DNA of 64,000 nucleotides, from assembly GCF_003943505.1 (NCBI RefSeq), contig NZ_RJPS01000004.1, positions 1-64,000 of the forward strand, read 5' to 3'. The notes below the pieces were generated by a model. It was not told where the DNA came from. It ran no database searches and saw nothing but the letters and a program-made list of their open reading frames with translations. Source of the DNA: Streptococcus cristatus (lineage in GTDB: Bacteria > Bacillota > Bacilli > Lactobacillales > Streptococcaceae). Below, one piece after another: positions 25,059 to 33,657 of this stretch. Position 1 is the first letter of the stretch; each line of letters starts with the position of its first letter. The translations under genes and the position numbers were made by a program.

Positions 25059-26615
25059 TTACTTGATTTGATAAAGCTTGAAGTGATTGAGTTCTAGGTC
25101 CACTTCTTCATAATCTTGAGAAATTTTCTTTTTCACATCCGAAAAGAGTTTCACATCTTTATTGACTAAGATAAATTTTGGACTCGCTTCGTTTAAAGCA
25201 TTACGCAAGAAAATGCGATTTTCCTCCGTTCCTGTATAAAGCGACGGACTCAGTAGAGAAACAGCGGATAAACGTTGCGCTTTTTTATAGAGGCTAGCTG
25301 TATTGTCCCAAGCATAAATGCTATCCTTGCTAGTGCTGTTTTCACGGATATGTTGAGCAGCCAGATTTCTCTCTGCTGAAACTCCGTTGGATAGAATATA
25401 CTCATTTACAAACGGATAAGCTACGAGATAAAGCATCACAAGCAAAGGTAGAAAGAGTTGCTTACCCAAATAACGATTCCAGCTAGAAGTCTGGGTAGGC
25501 TTACGGTGGCGTCTTTCATGTCCATCCCTGTCTCCACCTGTATCCAGCCACAAGGCTAGTAACAGTAAAGCAAAAGGCAGAGTTGTCAACAATTGATAAG
25601 CGCCCTTCTCTGGCAGGCCTAGAACACCAACAAAGCTAATAGGGAGGCCTAGTAGCCCAATAAAGCGCATGCCACGCGCAGCAGTTGGCTCTTCTTTGAA
25701 AGCAAAAGCCGTCATCAGCGCTGTCACAAAACCTAAACCTAGGAAGAGCAAACCATAATAGAGCAAATGATCTAATAAATAGCTGCTATTGAGACGAAAA
25801 ACCTCTAGAACATAAGTCACTTGGCTAATCGCCACACCAAAGGAACCATTCAAAACTGTATAGTAGCCCAGTGGATAAAAGACTAAAGAAAAACCTAATA
25901 GAACTGCTAGCAATTGATAAAAACCACGCGCTTTTCGCTTGTCAGCGATATTGTACAGAAGCAAAAACAGCGTCGTCAATGAGTAAAAGAGCAGACTAAA
26001 AGCTGGCTCGATTAGAAAAGCCAGAGCCCCAACCATCCCAAAACGAATAAAAGACTCATCGCGGACACGCCCTTGTAAGTACTTCACGAGATGGTACAGA
26101 CTCCGAAAGATAAATGGGAAAGCAAAAATAATAGAATAGGTTCCGCCAAATCCCAGTGTCACTACAAACAAATAGAACAGGATTGTAATCTGGCGAGCTA
26201 GACCACTTCTAACCGTTATTTGTGAAATTGTCTGGAAGAGATATATTCCTGCCAAGGTCAAAGCCACTACTTGGAAAAGTAAAAACAATAGCTGACCCAA
26301 AAATAAATTCCCCAACCAGCTTACCAAATAGTAGAGGAGACCGCTGGTGCCATAAATATTTGCATAGGCAACTTCTCCCTGAGTCAAGGCCCAGCCAGCA
26401 TATAGATTTTGCGATTGCAAATTGGTGGCTAAGTTGGTTAGTAGAGGATTGATGACACTGGTCAAACTGACCAAGACGCTCCAAAAAAATAGTTGTAAGG
26501 AGGGAACTGGCTCGATTATTTTCTCTAATCGCCGTCTCTCACTCGTATTTTGCCAGGTTTCTGCGGACATAGATACTAAAATTTCCACGTTTTCCTGCTG
26601 ATTTCTTTCATTCAT
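25059..26615 (-). CDS. ccs50: Competence-induced polytopic membrane protein (Ccs50-like)
   Basis: The start MNERNQQENVEILVSM follows AGGAGAACTTTT and gives 518 residues; a TTG-initiated frame 13 codons longer overlaps the previous gene and lacks a good ribosome site. There are about 10-12 hydrophobic segments from residue 40 to 390, then an extracytoplasmic tail (SIYAWDNTASLYKKAQRLS). The topology resembles GT-C membrane glycosyltransferases, but no catalytic motif could be assigned. The block cls - this pair - nrdD matches, from memory, the pneumococcal block that includes the competence-induced genes ccs4 and ccs50. It follows a 48-aa ORF that has a perfect cin-box, so it is probably part of the late competence regulon. 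Confidence 0.7.
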   Translation of the reverse strand: MNERNQQENVEILVSMSAETWQNTSERRRLEKIIEPVPSLQLFFWSVLVSLTSVINPLLTNLATNLQSQNLYAGWALTQGEVAYANIYGTSGLLYYLVSWLGNLFLGQLLFLLFQVVALTLAGIYLFQTISQITVRSGLARQITILFYLFVVTLGFGGTYSIIFAFPFIFRSLYHLVKYLQGRVRDESFIRFGMVGALAFLIEPAFSLLFYSLTTLFLLLYNIADKRKARGFYQLLAVLLGFSLVFYPLGYYTVLNGSFGVAISQVTYVLEVFRLNSSYLLDHLLYYGLLFLGLGFVTALMTAFAFKEEPTAARGMRFIGLLGLPISFVGVLGLPEKGAYQLLTTLPFALLLLALWLDTGGDRDGHERRHRKPTQTSSWNRYLGKQLFLPLLVMLYLVAYPFVNEYILSNGVSAERNLAAQHIRENSTSKDSIYAWDNTASLYKKAQRLSAVSLLSPSLYTGTEENRIFLRNALNEASPKFILVNKDVKLFSDVKKKISQDYEEVDLELNHFKLYQIK

Positions 26616-26650
26616 AAAAGTTCTCCTTGATTTCCATACTCTATAGTATA

Positions 26651-26797
26651 TCAAAAAGCACTCTTTCTGTCAGCCTTATCTTGGCTCCCTTTCTTTTTCT
26701 GGCCCTTCTTTGCCAAACGCTCCAAATCGCGAAATCTCAGGTAAATTGGCCATTTTTCTGGACAAGGAAGCCGATAAATTATTTTTGCCATTTCCAT
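26651..26797 (-). CDS. ccs4: 48-aa competence-induced small protein (Ccs4-like)
   Basis: ATG at 26795-26797 behind GGGAGG opens a 48-codon frame: MEMAKIIYRLPCPEKWPIYL, then a strongly basic tail with RLAKKGQKKKGSQDK. A perfect cin-box lies 36 bp before the start. No signal peptide or membrane helix is seen; the N-terminus is hydrophobic and aromatic, the C-terminal half Lys-rich, which could bind nucleic acid, though that is only a guess. It is followed 36 bp later by the Ccs50-like gene. The name rests on remembered synteny with pneumococcus, not on alignment. Confidence 0.65.
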   Translation of the reverse strand: MEMAKIIYRLPCPEKWPIYLRFRDLERLAKKGQKKKGSQDKADRKSAF

Positions 26798-26833
26798 CTT
26801 TAATCCTCCCTTGATTCTCTGCTCCCAATTTAC

Positions 26834-26841
26834 TATTCGTA
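26834..26841 (-). promoter_or_regulatory. Perfect SigX cin-box TACGAATA
   Basis: The minus strand reads TACGAATAG, 36 bp before the 48-aa ORF. It is the best of three cin-boxes in the window and drives the ccs4/ccs50-like pair toward nrdD. Confidence 0.8.
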
Positions 26842-26912
26842 AAATAAAGGCGAGCGTCGTCAGAAAGTGTCATTTATAGCTTCTCCAGCGAATCCTCTCA
26901 GCAAAAAACAGA

Positions 26913-27095
26913 AAAAAGAGGCTGGAACAAAAGTCCTAGCCTCTCAATTGTCTTTGGATTGTCAAGCAAGACGCAGGGGTTGAGTGGGCTGCTCTACTAG
27001 GCTGATTTCATCAGCTTTTACAGCCCTACTCAACTGTGCAGGGGTGGGACGACGAAATCGAATTCTAACCAATTACCAATTTCTGTCCCACTCTC
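26913..27095 (+). repeat. TGGGACA-ended inverted-repeat element, copy 2 (type A core)
   Basis: It has the same ~180-bp core as copies 1 and 3 in the same orientation as copy 1. The left end reads AGAGGCTGGAACAAAAG, with one change in the usual GGGACA, and the right end CTGTCCCACTCTC. The right end touches the cls stop codon (1 bp gap), so on the minus strand the element is where a cls terminator is expected. Confidence 0.8.
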
Positions 27096-27096
27096 C

Positions 27097-28632
27097 TTAA
27101 AGTAGCGGAGCAAATAATTGCATGATTTCCTTCAGTAAACGCTGGTACCAGCTATTCTGAAGGGTTTCAAGGGAGATTTCTTTGGAAACGTCAAACAAGC
27201 CTTCAAAATCCTGCTTAATGTCCGCAATCGTTTCTGTCTGATACATAAGGACGGCATTTTCATAATGATGCACCAGACTACGGTAGTCAAAATTAATGGT
27301 TCCGACCACGGCTAACTCATCATCCGAAATAACGTTCTTACTGTGGATGAAACCAGGAGTGTACTCATAAATCTTAACACCAGCCTCCAACAAATCTGGA
27401 TAGGCACCACGAGTGACTATCTGAATCAGCTTTTTATCAGGAATAAATGGCGTTACAATGCGAACATCCACCCCTCTCATGGCTGCGTTTTTGATATCCT
27501 CTGTCAAATCATAGTCAATAATCAAATAAGGAGTCGTAATATAAACGTAATCGATGGCTTGATTGATAATATTCTGGTAGACAGCCTTACCCACCTGTTC
27601 CTTATAAATCGGCTTGGGGCCACTACCATACGGAATATAAAGCCCTTTGCCTTCCACTCGCTGGCTATCAAAATGATAACGATCAAAGTCCGTAATTTCC
27701 CCACGATTGATGTACCAATTCATCAAGAAAAGACGTGTCAAAGCCTTCACTGCACTACCTTCCAGACGGACACCTCCATCTTTCCAATGCCCGAAACGCA
27801 CGATATGGTTGATATACTCGTCTGCCAGATTAATTCCGCCTGTGTAGCCGACTTGTCCATCCACCACCAAAATCTTGCGGTGATCACGATTGTTATAGGC
27901 CACCGTCATCCGCGGAATCACTTTATTAAACTTATGGGCATCAATTCCCATTTTGCGCAGCCTTTTCGTATAATCTCCTGGTAGAGTCGCCATACAGCCA
28001 ATGTCATCGTAGAGCAACTTGACCTCAACCCCTTGCTGGACTTTATCTACCAAAATCTCAAGGATACGATTCCACATCACACCTGGATCAATGATATAAA
28101 ATTCCAGAAAAATGAATTTCTTGGCTGAGCGCAAATCATCCAGCATGGCCTCAAACATCTCTTCACCAAGGGAGAAATACTGCGAAGCCGTGCCATCGTA
28201 GACATCTGCATTGTGATCCATACTCAGCAAGGACTTGACAATGCCAAAGGCTGATTTGTTTTCCTGCTTGAGTTCGACTCGCAGGTCATAGCTGTTGTCC
28301 TCTCGAAACTTCATTGAGTCCATTTTTTCCAGCTGCTGAATTTCTTTTTTGGAAAGGCGCCGCTCACCAATCATCAGATAAAGCAAGAAGCCAAAAACGG
28401 GCACAACTGCAAACAAGAGCCAAGTCACCTTGCTTTCGGGAGGCATATTCCGATTGACAATCGCCAAGATAGTCCCAATATATAAAGAAACAATGACAAG
28501 GGCTGACAACCAGTTAGGCACCAACTGATTAAAATAGAAAAAGGCCGCAAAAACAAGAAATAATTCCAGTAACATGATAATGATGCTGAATCCATACTTG
28601 GACATCAGCAAACGAAACTTGCCTAGATTCAT
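27097..28632 (-). CDS. cls: Cardiolipin synthase
   Basis: 511 residues from MNLGKFRLLMSKYGFS, with GGGAGG upstream; a 518-residue reading is less likely. Two membrane segments (about 15-70) are followed by two phospholipase-D motifs: HRKILVVDGQVGYTGGINLAD near 235-255 and HSKNVISDDELAVVGTINFD near 415-440. It condenses two phosphatidylglycerols at the membrane. It is probably monocistronic, ending in the repeat element. Confidence 0.95.
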   Translation of the reverse strand: MNLGKFRLLMSKYGFSIIIMLLELFLVFAAFFYFNQLVPNWLSALVIVSLYIGTILAIVNRNMPPESKVTWLLFAVVPVFGFLLYLMIGERRLSKKEIQQLEKMDSMKFREDNSYDLRVELKQENKSAFGIVKSLLSMDHNADVYDGTASQYFSLGEEMFEAMLDDLRSAKKFIFLEFYIIDPGVMWNRILEILVDKVQQGVEVKLLYDDIGCMATLPGDYTKRLRKMGIDAHKFNKVIPRMTVAYNNRDHRKILVVDGQVGYTGGINLADEYINHIVRFGHWKDGGVRLEGSAVKALTRLFLMNWYINRGEITDFDRYHFDSQRVEGKGLYIPYGSGPKPIYKEQVGKAVYQNIINQAIDYVYITTPYLIIDYDLTEDIKNAAMRGVDVRIVTPFIPDKKLIQIVTRGAYPDLLEAGVKIYEYTPGFIHSKNVISDDELAVVGTINFDYRSLVHHYENAVLMYQTETIADIKQDFEGLFDVSKEISLETLQNSWYQRLLKEIMQLFAPLL

Positions 28633-28761
28633 CCTAATCCTCCCTCGTCTCATATTTCATCTAGTATAACAATAATTAGCAGCAATTTCAAAACTTTTTC
28701 AAAGAAAATAGTCTCTAGTCCAAGATTAAAGAAAGCCCTAGCACTCCATTATCCAAACACA

Positions 28762-28793
28762 CAAAAAGCTGGAGCATCTGTCCAGCCTTTTGT
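28762..28793 (-). terminator. Terminator of the lipoprotein gene at 28814
   Basis: AAAAGCTGGA and TCCAGCCTTTT pair around a 7-base loop; on the minus strand the hairpin is followed by TTTTTGTG. Confidence 0.75.
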
Positions 28794-28813
28794 AGGATAT
28801 TCCTTTTTGAAAA

Positions 28814-29311
28814 TTATTGCTTGGTGAAGACGATTGTGTCGTCATCATCGTTTTCCTGCGATAAATCTTCCAGAGTCAATTGTTTTCCCTCTACTCGATA
28901 ACGCTTAACGTCATCTCCAACGATCATGGTTTGATTAGTTGGATCAACTTGCACCTGTTCAATTTCCTGTTCACCGTCGCGTTCGACCTTGGTCAGTGTT
29001 CCTTTATTTCCAGAAACTTCTAGGGTTAAGGCATCGCCTTCATGAGTCGCCTTATAGGTCCCATCTAAGTCACTAGCAGCTGTTTGACTGGAAGTAGAAG
29101 CCTCTGAACTACTAGTATTTGTGCTATTGTTTGTATTGCTACTTGCCTTGCTATTTGATGACACTGTCTCAGATGACTGAGAAGCAGAGGAACTCGCTTG
29201 AGATTGAGCTGCCTGATTAGAGGGATTTTGACCAGAATTGCCACAAGCTACCAATACAAAAGCGGTCATAGCCGTAAGGGCTGAAAGAACTAATTTTTTT
29301 GAAACTTTCAT
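28814..29311 (-). CDS. Lipoprotein with a Ser/Asn/Gln-rich linker
   Basis: 165 residues. A lipoprotein signal ends LVAC with the lipidated Cys at 23. Residues 24-83 are almost wholly Ser, Asn, Gln, Ala and Thr, a low-complexity linker. The last 80 residues form a small globular domain (LDGTYKATHEGDALTLEVSG...) of the kind found in many streptococcal lipoproteins of unknown role. It lies between folC and cls and ends in its own terminator. Confidence 0.85.
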   Translation of the reverse strand: MKVSKKLVLSALTAMTAFVLVACGNSGQNPSNQAAQSQASSSASQSSETVSSNSKASSNTNNSTNTSSSEASTSSQTAASDLDGTYKATHEGDALTLEVSGNKGTLTKVERDGEQEIEQVQVDPTNQTMIVGDDVKRYRVEGKQLTLEDLSQENDDDDTIVFTKQ

Positions 29312-29371
29312 TTTGTTTCTCCTTTCTTTGTTCCACTTCTATTTTACCAAACAGGGCTTTCTATGGTCAAC

Positions 29372-30604
29372 TTATACACTCTGGAAGTAAGCTCGAACCT
29401 CTGCAATAAAATAAAGTGAGCCCGTTACAAAAAGAACTTGGTCGGCCGTCTGCTTTTGTTTGAAATTCTCGATAAAGGCTCTGTAATCCGCCACATAGTC
29501 AAAGTCCGCAGCTTCTGCCTGCCCCACAGATTCCCCGTAGTCAAAGCTGGTCACCGTCACCTGAACCTCCGGCAGAGCCTCCTGCAAATAGGCCAGCATA
29601 CCGCTGTAATCCTTGCGCTTCAAAGCTCCAAACAGCAGGCTGCATGTCTTGCCCTTCTGCCCCTTGATAAACTCGACCAAACGCGCCAGAGCTGGCAAAT
29701 TATGGGCACCGTCCAGATAGATATTCGGGCTAATTTCCTCTAGCCGCCCCGCCCAATGGGTCTTCTGCAAAGATGAAGGAAGCAGAGAAAAATCAATTTC
29801 CCAGCCCATTTGCTTCATAAAAAGCAGAAAAGCCTGCAAAGCCAGCGCTGCATTTTCTTCTTGGTAACTACCTTGTAATCCCAAGACCAAATGCGATAAA
29901 AGAAGGTCTATATTCTTAAAAGAACGATCCGAAAACCAAAAATCTCGCCCGTATTCATACAAATCCAAGTCCAAACTTGCTGCCCGCTGTTCACAGACCC
30001 GACGAGCCTCCTCCGGCAAGGGACCGATGACTGCGGAACAACCTTTTTTGAATATGCCAGCCTTCTGCTCTGCAATCGCTGTGAGGGTCTGCCCCAGCGT
30101 CTCCTGATGATCCAAGCCCACCGATGTCACCACTGCAACTTGCCCATCCAAGACATTGGTCGTGTCCAAGAGTCCGCCAATTCCCACTTCGATGAGAGCC
30201 AGATCAACCTGCTCCTCTCTGAAATAAAGAAAGGCTAGCAAGGTCAAGATTTCAAAATAGGATAGCTGGTCGTGCGTCTGAACCAATTCTCTCTCCATCT
30301 CCTGAATCTGCCGCCCCAAGCGAACAAAATCAGCATCCGAAATCGGCAGGCCATTGATACAAATACGGTCATGAACGCTGATCATATGCGGCGATGTAAA
30401 GCTGGCTACCTTTTTCCCCTGATCGGCAAATAGATTCCGCATAAAAGCAATGGTAGAGCCCTTGCCGTTCGTTCCCGTTACATGAATGACGGGGTAAGCC
30501 CCTTCAGGATTCCCCAGCAAGTCTACAGCTCTCTGCATCCGTTCCAGACCTGAACGAAAGTTCAGGCCAATGCGACCGTTCAACCATTTTTCAATTTCAT
30601 TCAT
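29372..30604 (-). CDS. folC: Folylpolyglutamate synthase/dihydrofolate synthase FolC
   Basis: 410 residues from ATG 30602-30604 with AGGAAAAGTG upstream. The Mur-ligase-type P-loop VTGTNGKGST is near 43-52, then FTSPHMISVHDRI and EVGIGGLLDTTN, and YLDGAHNLPAL in the C-terminal domain. It adds glutamates to folates in the cytoplasm. A terminator-like hairpin ends about 20 bp before the start codon. Confidence 0.95.
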   Translation of the reverse strand: MNEIEKWLNGRIGLNFRSGLERMQRAVDLLGNPEGAYPVIHVTGTNGKGSTIAFMRNLFADQGKKVASFTSPHMISVHDRICINGLPISDADFVRLGRQIQEMERELVQTHDQLSYFEILTLLAFLYFREEQVDLALIEVGIGGLLDTTNVLDGQVAVVTSVGLDHQETLGQTLTAIAEQKAGIFKKGCSAVIGPLPEEARRVCEQRAASLDLDLYEYGRDFWFSDRSFKNIDLLLSHLVLGLQGSYQEENAALALQAFLLFMKQMGWEIDFSLLPSSLQKTHWAGRLEEISPNIYLDGAHNLPALARLVEFIKGQKGKTCSLLFGALKRKDYSGMLAYLQEALPEVQVTVTSFDYGESVGQAEAADFDYVADYRAFIENFKQKQTADQVLFVTGSLYFIAEVRAYFQSV

Positions 30605-30623
30605 CACTTTTCCTACATAAAAA

Positions 30624-30667
30624 GAGAAGCGAAGCAGACTTCAAAGGTGAATCGCCACTCGCTTCTC
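30624..30667 (-). terminator. Terminator-like hairpin in the folC leader
   Basis: GAGAAGCGA (30624-30632) and TCGCTTCTC (30659-30667) form a perfect 9-bp stem. On the minus strand it is followed by TTTTTATG, about 20 bp before the folC ATG. There is no room for a promoter between it and the gene, so it may be an attenuator or a read-through terminator rather than the end of the previous transcript, which already has a terminator at 30757-30779. Confidence 0.55.
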
Positions 30668-30756
30668 GCTTTTCTATTCTTTGTAAAGAAACTAGCTATG
30701 TCCGATCTGAGATAAGTTCTCCAACTGGCTGATTTTCTAGTTTCTAGGTTCGGGCT

Positions 30757-30779
30757 AAAAAGGTCCCCCGGACCTTTTT
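30757..30779 (-). terminator. Terminator overlapping the DUF1292 stop codon
   Basis: AAAAAGGTCC and GGACCTTTTT form a perfect 10-bp stem with a three-base loop (30767-30769). The distal arm overlaps the TAA stop at 30778-30780. Confidence 0.85.
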
Positions 30780-31089
30780 ACTCCTCCATAAAGCTGTTGA
30801 AGACTTCTTCAATCATATCCCACTCTGCATCAGAGTCTTCTGGGATTGGCTCCAATTCGCCTTCTGTTCCGTCTTCATTTTCTGTAAATGAGTAAGCTTG
30901 GATTTCAACTTCGCCGTTCTCATCTTCTTCAGCATTGACCGGTACCAAGAGTACATAATTTTTTCCAAACTCTTCTTTGCCATCAATGGTCAAAAGAATT
31001 TCAAACAAATTCTCGTTTCCTTGCTCATCTACCAAGGTAATCAACTCAGGTTTTTCCTGTTCGTGGTCATGGTTATGATCGTGTGCCAT
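30778..31089 (-). CDS. DUF1292 (YrzB family) acidic protein
   Basis: 103 residues, very acidic, with a His/Asp-rich N-terminus ([14 protein letters not shown]) that may bind metal. The DUF1292 core [19 protein letters not shown] and [13 protein letters not shown] is clear. The function is unknown. It follows ruvX and ireB in the order ireB-ruvX-DUF1292 that is conserved across Firmicutes. Confidence 0.92.
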   Translation of the reverse strand: MAHDHNHDHEQEKPELITLVDEQGNENLFEILLTIDGKEEFGKNYVLLVPVNAEEDENGEVEIQAYSFTENEDGTEGELEPIPEDSDAEWDMIEEVFNSFMEE

Positions 31090-31109
31090 AATAATTTCCT
31101 CAATTCTTT

Positions 31110-31529
31110 CTAAAAGTTTCTATCTAGATAATTCTGTAAAATCAGCTGAGCCGCCAATTTATCAATCACTTTTTTGCGCTTGCTGCGGCTGACATCTGCC
31201 TGTTCAATCAGCATGCGCTCAGCAGCCACTGTCGTCAGACGCTCGTCCTGATACTCGACCGGAATTTGGAAAAGCTGGGCAATCTTCTCGCCATAAGCCT
31301 TACTCGCTTCCACTCGTGGACCGCTGGTATTGTTCATATTTTTAGGGAGGCCAAGCACAAACTTGTCCACCTTATATTGCTCGACAAGCTCCGTCAAACG
31401 CTCAAAACCGAACTGCTCTTTCTCTTCATCAATCTGAATGATTTCAAGTCCCTGAGCGGTGAAGCCAAGTGGATCGCTAATCGCAACGCCCACTGTTTTC
31501 GAGCCAACATCTAGTCCCATAATTCTCAT
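31110..31529 (-). CDS. ruvX: RuvX/YqgF, Holliday-junction resolvase-like RNase H-fold protein
   Basis: 139 residues with [15 protein letters not shown] at the N-terminus carrying the first catalytic Asp, [16 protein letters not shown] and YQDERLTTV. The family acts in pre-16S rRNA maturation and may act on branched DNA. The start overlaps the ireB stop (ATGA). Confidence 0.95.
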   Translation of the reverse strand: MRIMGLDVGSKTVGVAISDPLGFTAQGLEIIQIDEEKEQFGFERLTELVEQYKVDKFVLGLPKNMNNTSGPRVEASKAYGEKIAQLFQIPVEYQDERLTTVAAERMLIEQADVSRSKRKKVIDKLAAQLILQNYLDRNF

Positions 31530-31795
31530 CAGAGGTCAATACCTTGCCCTTTCAGATAATAACGCACCAGTTCTTCTACGATTTCATCGCGTTCGTATTT
31601 ACGAATCTGATTTCGAGCATTATTATAACGAGGCACATAAGCAGGATCTCCACTCAGCACGTAACCTACGATTTGATTGATTGGATTATAGCCCTTATCA
31701 TTGAGTGACTTGTAGACATCGGTCAAAGTCTCGCTAATTTCTTTTTTGTTTGAATCATCAAGATTAAAACGTACAGTTTCGTCTGTAAATCCCAC
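31529..31795 (-). CDS. ireB: IreB family regulatory phosphoprotein
   Basis: 88 residues from GTG 31793-31795, beginning (V/M)[19 protein letters not shown], the usual family length. A longer reading from further upstream adds 11 residues not found in the family. IreB is a small helical substrate of the PASTA kinase IreK/StkP and affects cephalosporin tolerance in enterococci; the role in streptococci is inferred. Its threonines near the N-terminus are the likely phosphosites. Confidence 0.9.
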   Translation of the reverse strand: MGFTDETVRFNLDDSNKKEISETLTDVYKSLNDKGYNPINQIVGYVLSGDPAYVPRYNNARNQIRKYERDEIVEELVRYYLKGQGIDL

Positions 31796-31922
31796 AATTA
31801 CACCCTCTTTCTCTAAGAATACCATCATTATAGCATAATTACAGCAGTTTCACAAACTTAATCCATGTAAATTTTCTACTTTTTCGACATTTTTTCAACT
31901 ATTTACCGCTCCTTCCCATCAA

Positions 31923-31951
31923 AAAACTAGCCTTTTTCAAAGACTAGTTTT
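31923..31951 (-). terminator. Terminator of the lipoprotein gene at 31963
   Basis: AAAACTAG (31923-31930) and CTAGTTTT (31944-31951) pair, with further pairing in the loop; T-rich sequence follows on the minus strand. Confidence 0.75.
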
Positions 31952-31962
31952 CATCAAAAATA

Positions 31963-32520
31963 TTAGGACGGATTGCTAATTTCCTTGCCCCCTTCATCTT
32001 GGAAGGACTTGATAAATTCTTCTGGAGTCTGAGACTTCATTTGGCTAAAGATTGGCCCATAGGTCGGTACTTTAGAAGCCGCATCATAATCAAGATTTGT
32101 CGGATCGATAATAAAATCAATATCAACAGTGCCTTTTTCGGTTACTTTAACATTCACTTGAATACCTTTTACTTGTTCAAGTTTATCCACTCCTGAACTT
32201 TGCTTGAAGCTCTTGCTCACCTCTTCTTGCAGAGAGGACAAGTCTTGACCAGCTAAGGCAGACTTAGCTTCCTCTGGCAAATTTTGTGAAATAGCAATAT
32301 TCACCTTTTCATACTTCTTGCCCGCGTAGGTAACTGTCAAGGTCATCGTTTGATCAAGGCCTTGTACCTTTTGATTTAACTGGTAAGACTTGGTAACCGA
32401 TTTATCTTTTGCCTTGCTTTGGACAGACTGGTTGCTACCTGCTTTTCCACTATGTGATTGCTGTCCACAAGCTGTCAACACCGCCAAACTAGCCATTAAA
32501 AGTACTACTGATTTTTTCAT
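31963..32520 (-). CDS. Lipoprotein of the DUF1307/YehR-like family
   Basis: 185 residues. The lipobox LTAC places the lipidated Cys at 18. A Ser/Lys-rich stretch follows, then a domain with TLTVTYAGKKYEKVNIAIS and a conserved end TPEEFIKSFQDEGG. The fold is similar to the neighbour upstream, with which it shares a Q-x-QYxGKxF-like strand and the T-PEE-I motif, so the two are probably old duplicates. The function is unknown. Confidence 0.82.
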   Translation of the reverse strand: MKKSVVLLMASLAVLTACGQQSHSGKAGSNQSVQSKAKDKSVTKSYQLNQKVQGLDQTMTLTVTYAGKKYEKVNIAISQNLPEEAKSALAGQDLSSLQEEVSKSFKQSSGVDKLEQVKGIQVNVKVTEKGTVDIDFIIDPTNLDYDAASKVPTYGPIFSQMKSQTPEEFIKSFQDEGGKEISNPS

Positions 32521-32563
32521 TTCTTTCTCCTTTTTGGTTTTCTATGATTGACAAGAAGCTTCC

Positions 32564-33130
32564 TTACTGTTGCTCCTCAGCCCCGTTTATCAATAAATTA
32601 TTGATATATTCTTCAGGTGGCATCTTTGTCATTTCTTTTAGATTGCTATTTTTAAAATAATTTAAAGTGAGTGCCTTTTCAATATCCAAATTGTCAAAAT
32701 CGTAGGTTGAAGTGATTTTTAGTTCGTTTTCATTGAGAATCTGAACGGTTCCGGTGAAACCAGCAACCGTTTTTGCTTGAGTATAGTCCGTATCCTTTTG
32801 CATTGATTCATCCAAAAGTCGCTGAGTCTCCTCCAGCCCCACTTCTTTAATCGCATTTTTGATACTATCATCCGTTGGAGTAATTCTCTCCATAATCACC
32901 TTGATAAAACGTTTCCCTTGATAAGTGATAATTTGGCTAGATTGAATTCCTTGCTCATCTTTCGGGAAAACTAGTTTCTTGGTGATAACTTCCTGCTTTT
33001 CAGCCTGACTGATAATGGGAAGATTAGTTGTAATTTCCTCTTTTTTCCCCTTTGGCTTGTCCGCTTTCTTATGAGCGCAGCCAGTCAATATTACAGCTGC
33101 TAAGCCAAAAATTAGTAAAAATTTCTTCAC
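32564..33130 (-). CDS. Lipoprotein, diverged paralogue of the next gene
   Basis: 188 residues with a lipobox LTGC, Cys at 18. It shares the layout of the 31963 gene: Lys-rich linker, IITYQGKRFIKVIMERI strand, and MPPEEYINNLLINGAEE at the end, at low identity. The two are probably co-transcribed (43-bp gap) and anchored side by side on the outer membrane face. No partner or enzyme is evident. Confidence 0.82.
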   Translation of the reverse strand: MKKFLLIFGLAAVILTGCAHKKADKPKGKKEEITTNLPIISQAEKQEVITKKLVFPKDEQGIQSSQIITYQGKRFIKVIMERITPTDDSIKNAIKEVGLEETQRLLDESMQKDTDYTQAKTVAGFTGTVQILNENELKITSTYDFDNLDIEKALTLNYFKNSNLKEMTKMPPEEYINNLLINGAEEQQ

Positions 33131-33200
33131 GTTCCGTCCTCCTCAGAGATATTGTATCATAGTTTAACCGCTTGTCAATCATTTTTAGGTAATGATACAG

Positions 33201-33227
33201 AAAAAAGGCAGCCTAAAAGGCGCCTTT
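33201..33227 (-). terminator. Terminator of spx
   Basis: AAAGGC and GCCTTT pair, with an inner GCCT/AGGC stem and one bulged base. The minus strand continues in a T-run, 12 bp after the spx stop. Confidence 0.7.
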
Positions 33228-33238
33228 CCTTATCTAAA

Positions 33239-33637
33239 TTATAGAGCTGCTCGTAAGCGAGCCTCTGTATTCTCAACATTGCGCACTGCACGAGGCAAGA
33301 AGGCACGGATATCGTCTTCCTTGTAACCAACTTGGAGACGCTTGTCATCCACCAAAATCGGACTTTTCAGAATCCGCGGTGTTTCCATGATGATGTCAAT
33401 GACTTCGTTTACACTCAAATCTTCAATATCAACACCGAGTCCTTTTGCATAACGGTTTTTTGAAGATACAATGCTGGCAATGCCATTTTCAGTTTTTGCT
33501 AAAATATCAAGAATTTCTTCTTTGGTAATTCCTTCCTTACCAAGGTTTTGCTCCTTGTAAGTCAATTGATGGGCGTTTAGCCAGGTCTTTGCTTTTTTGC
33601 AGCTAGTACAACTTGAAACCGTATAAATTGTGATCAT
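33239..33637 (-). CDS. spxA: Spx transcriptional regulator (SpxA type)
   Basis: 132 residues of the ArsC/Spx family. The redox switch CTSC is at Cys10 and Cys13. PRILKSPILVDDKRLQVGY is the family signature in the C-terminal half. Spx binds the RNA polymerase alpha subunit and directs the oxidative-stress response; streptococci usually have two, and this is the one in the recA/ireB neighbourhood. Its promoter has two overlapping palindromes. Confidence 0.92.
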   Translation of the reverse strand: MITIYTVSSCTSCKKAKTWLNAHQLTYKEQNLGKEGITKEEILDILAKTENGIASIVSSKNRYAKGLGVDIEDLSVNEVIDIIMETPRILKSPILVDDKRLQVGYKEDDIRAFLPRAVRNVENTEARLRAAL

Positions 33638-33657
33638 GCAAGTACTCCTTTCGCTAC

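Noticed and set aside
26676-26873. 65-codon minus-strand frame overlapping the ccs4-like gene
   Set aside because: It starts upstream of the cin-box and runs through it in another frame; no ribosome site.
27343-27984. 213-codon frame antisense to cls
   Set aside because: Shadow of the cls reading frame.
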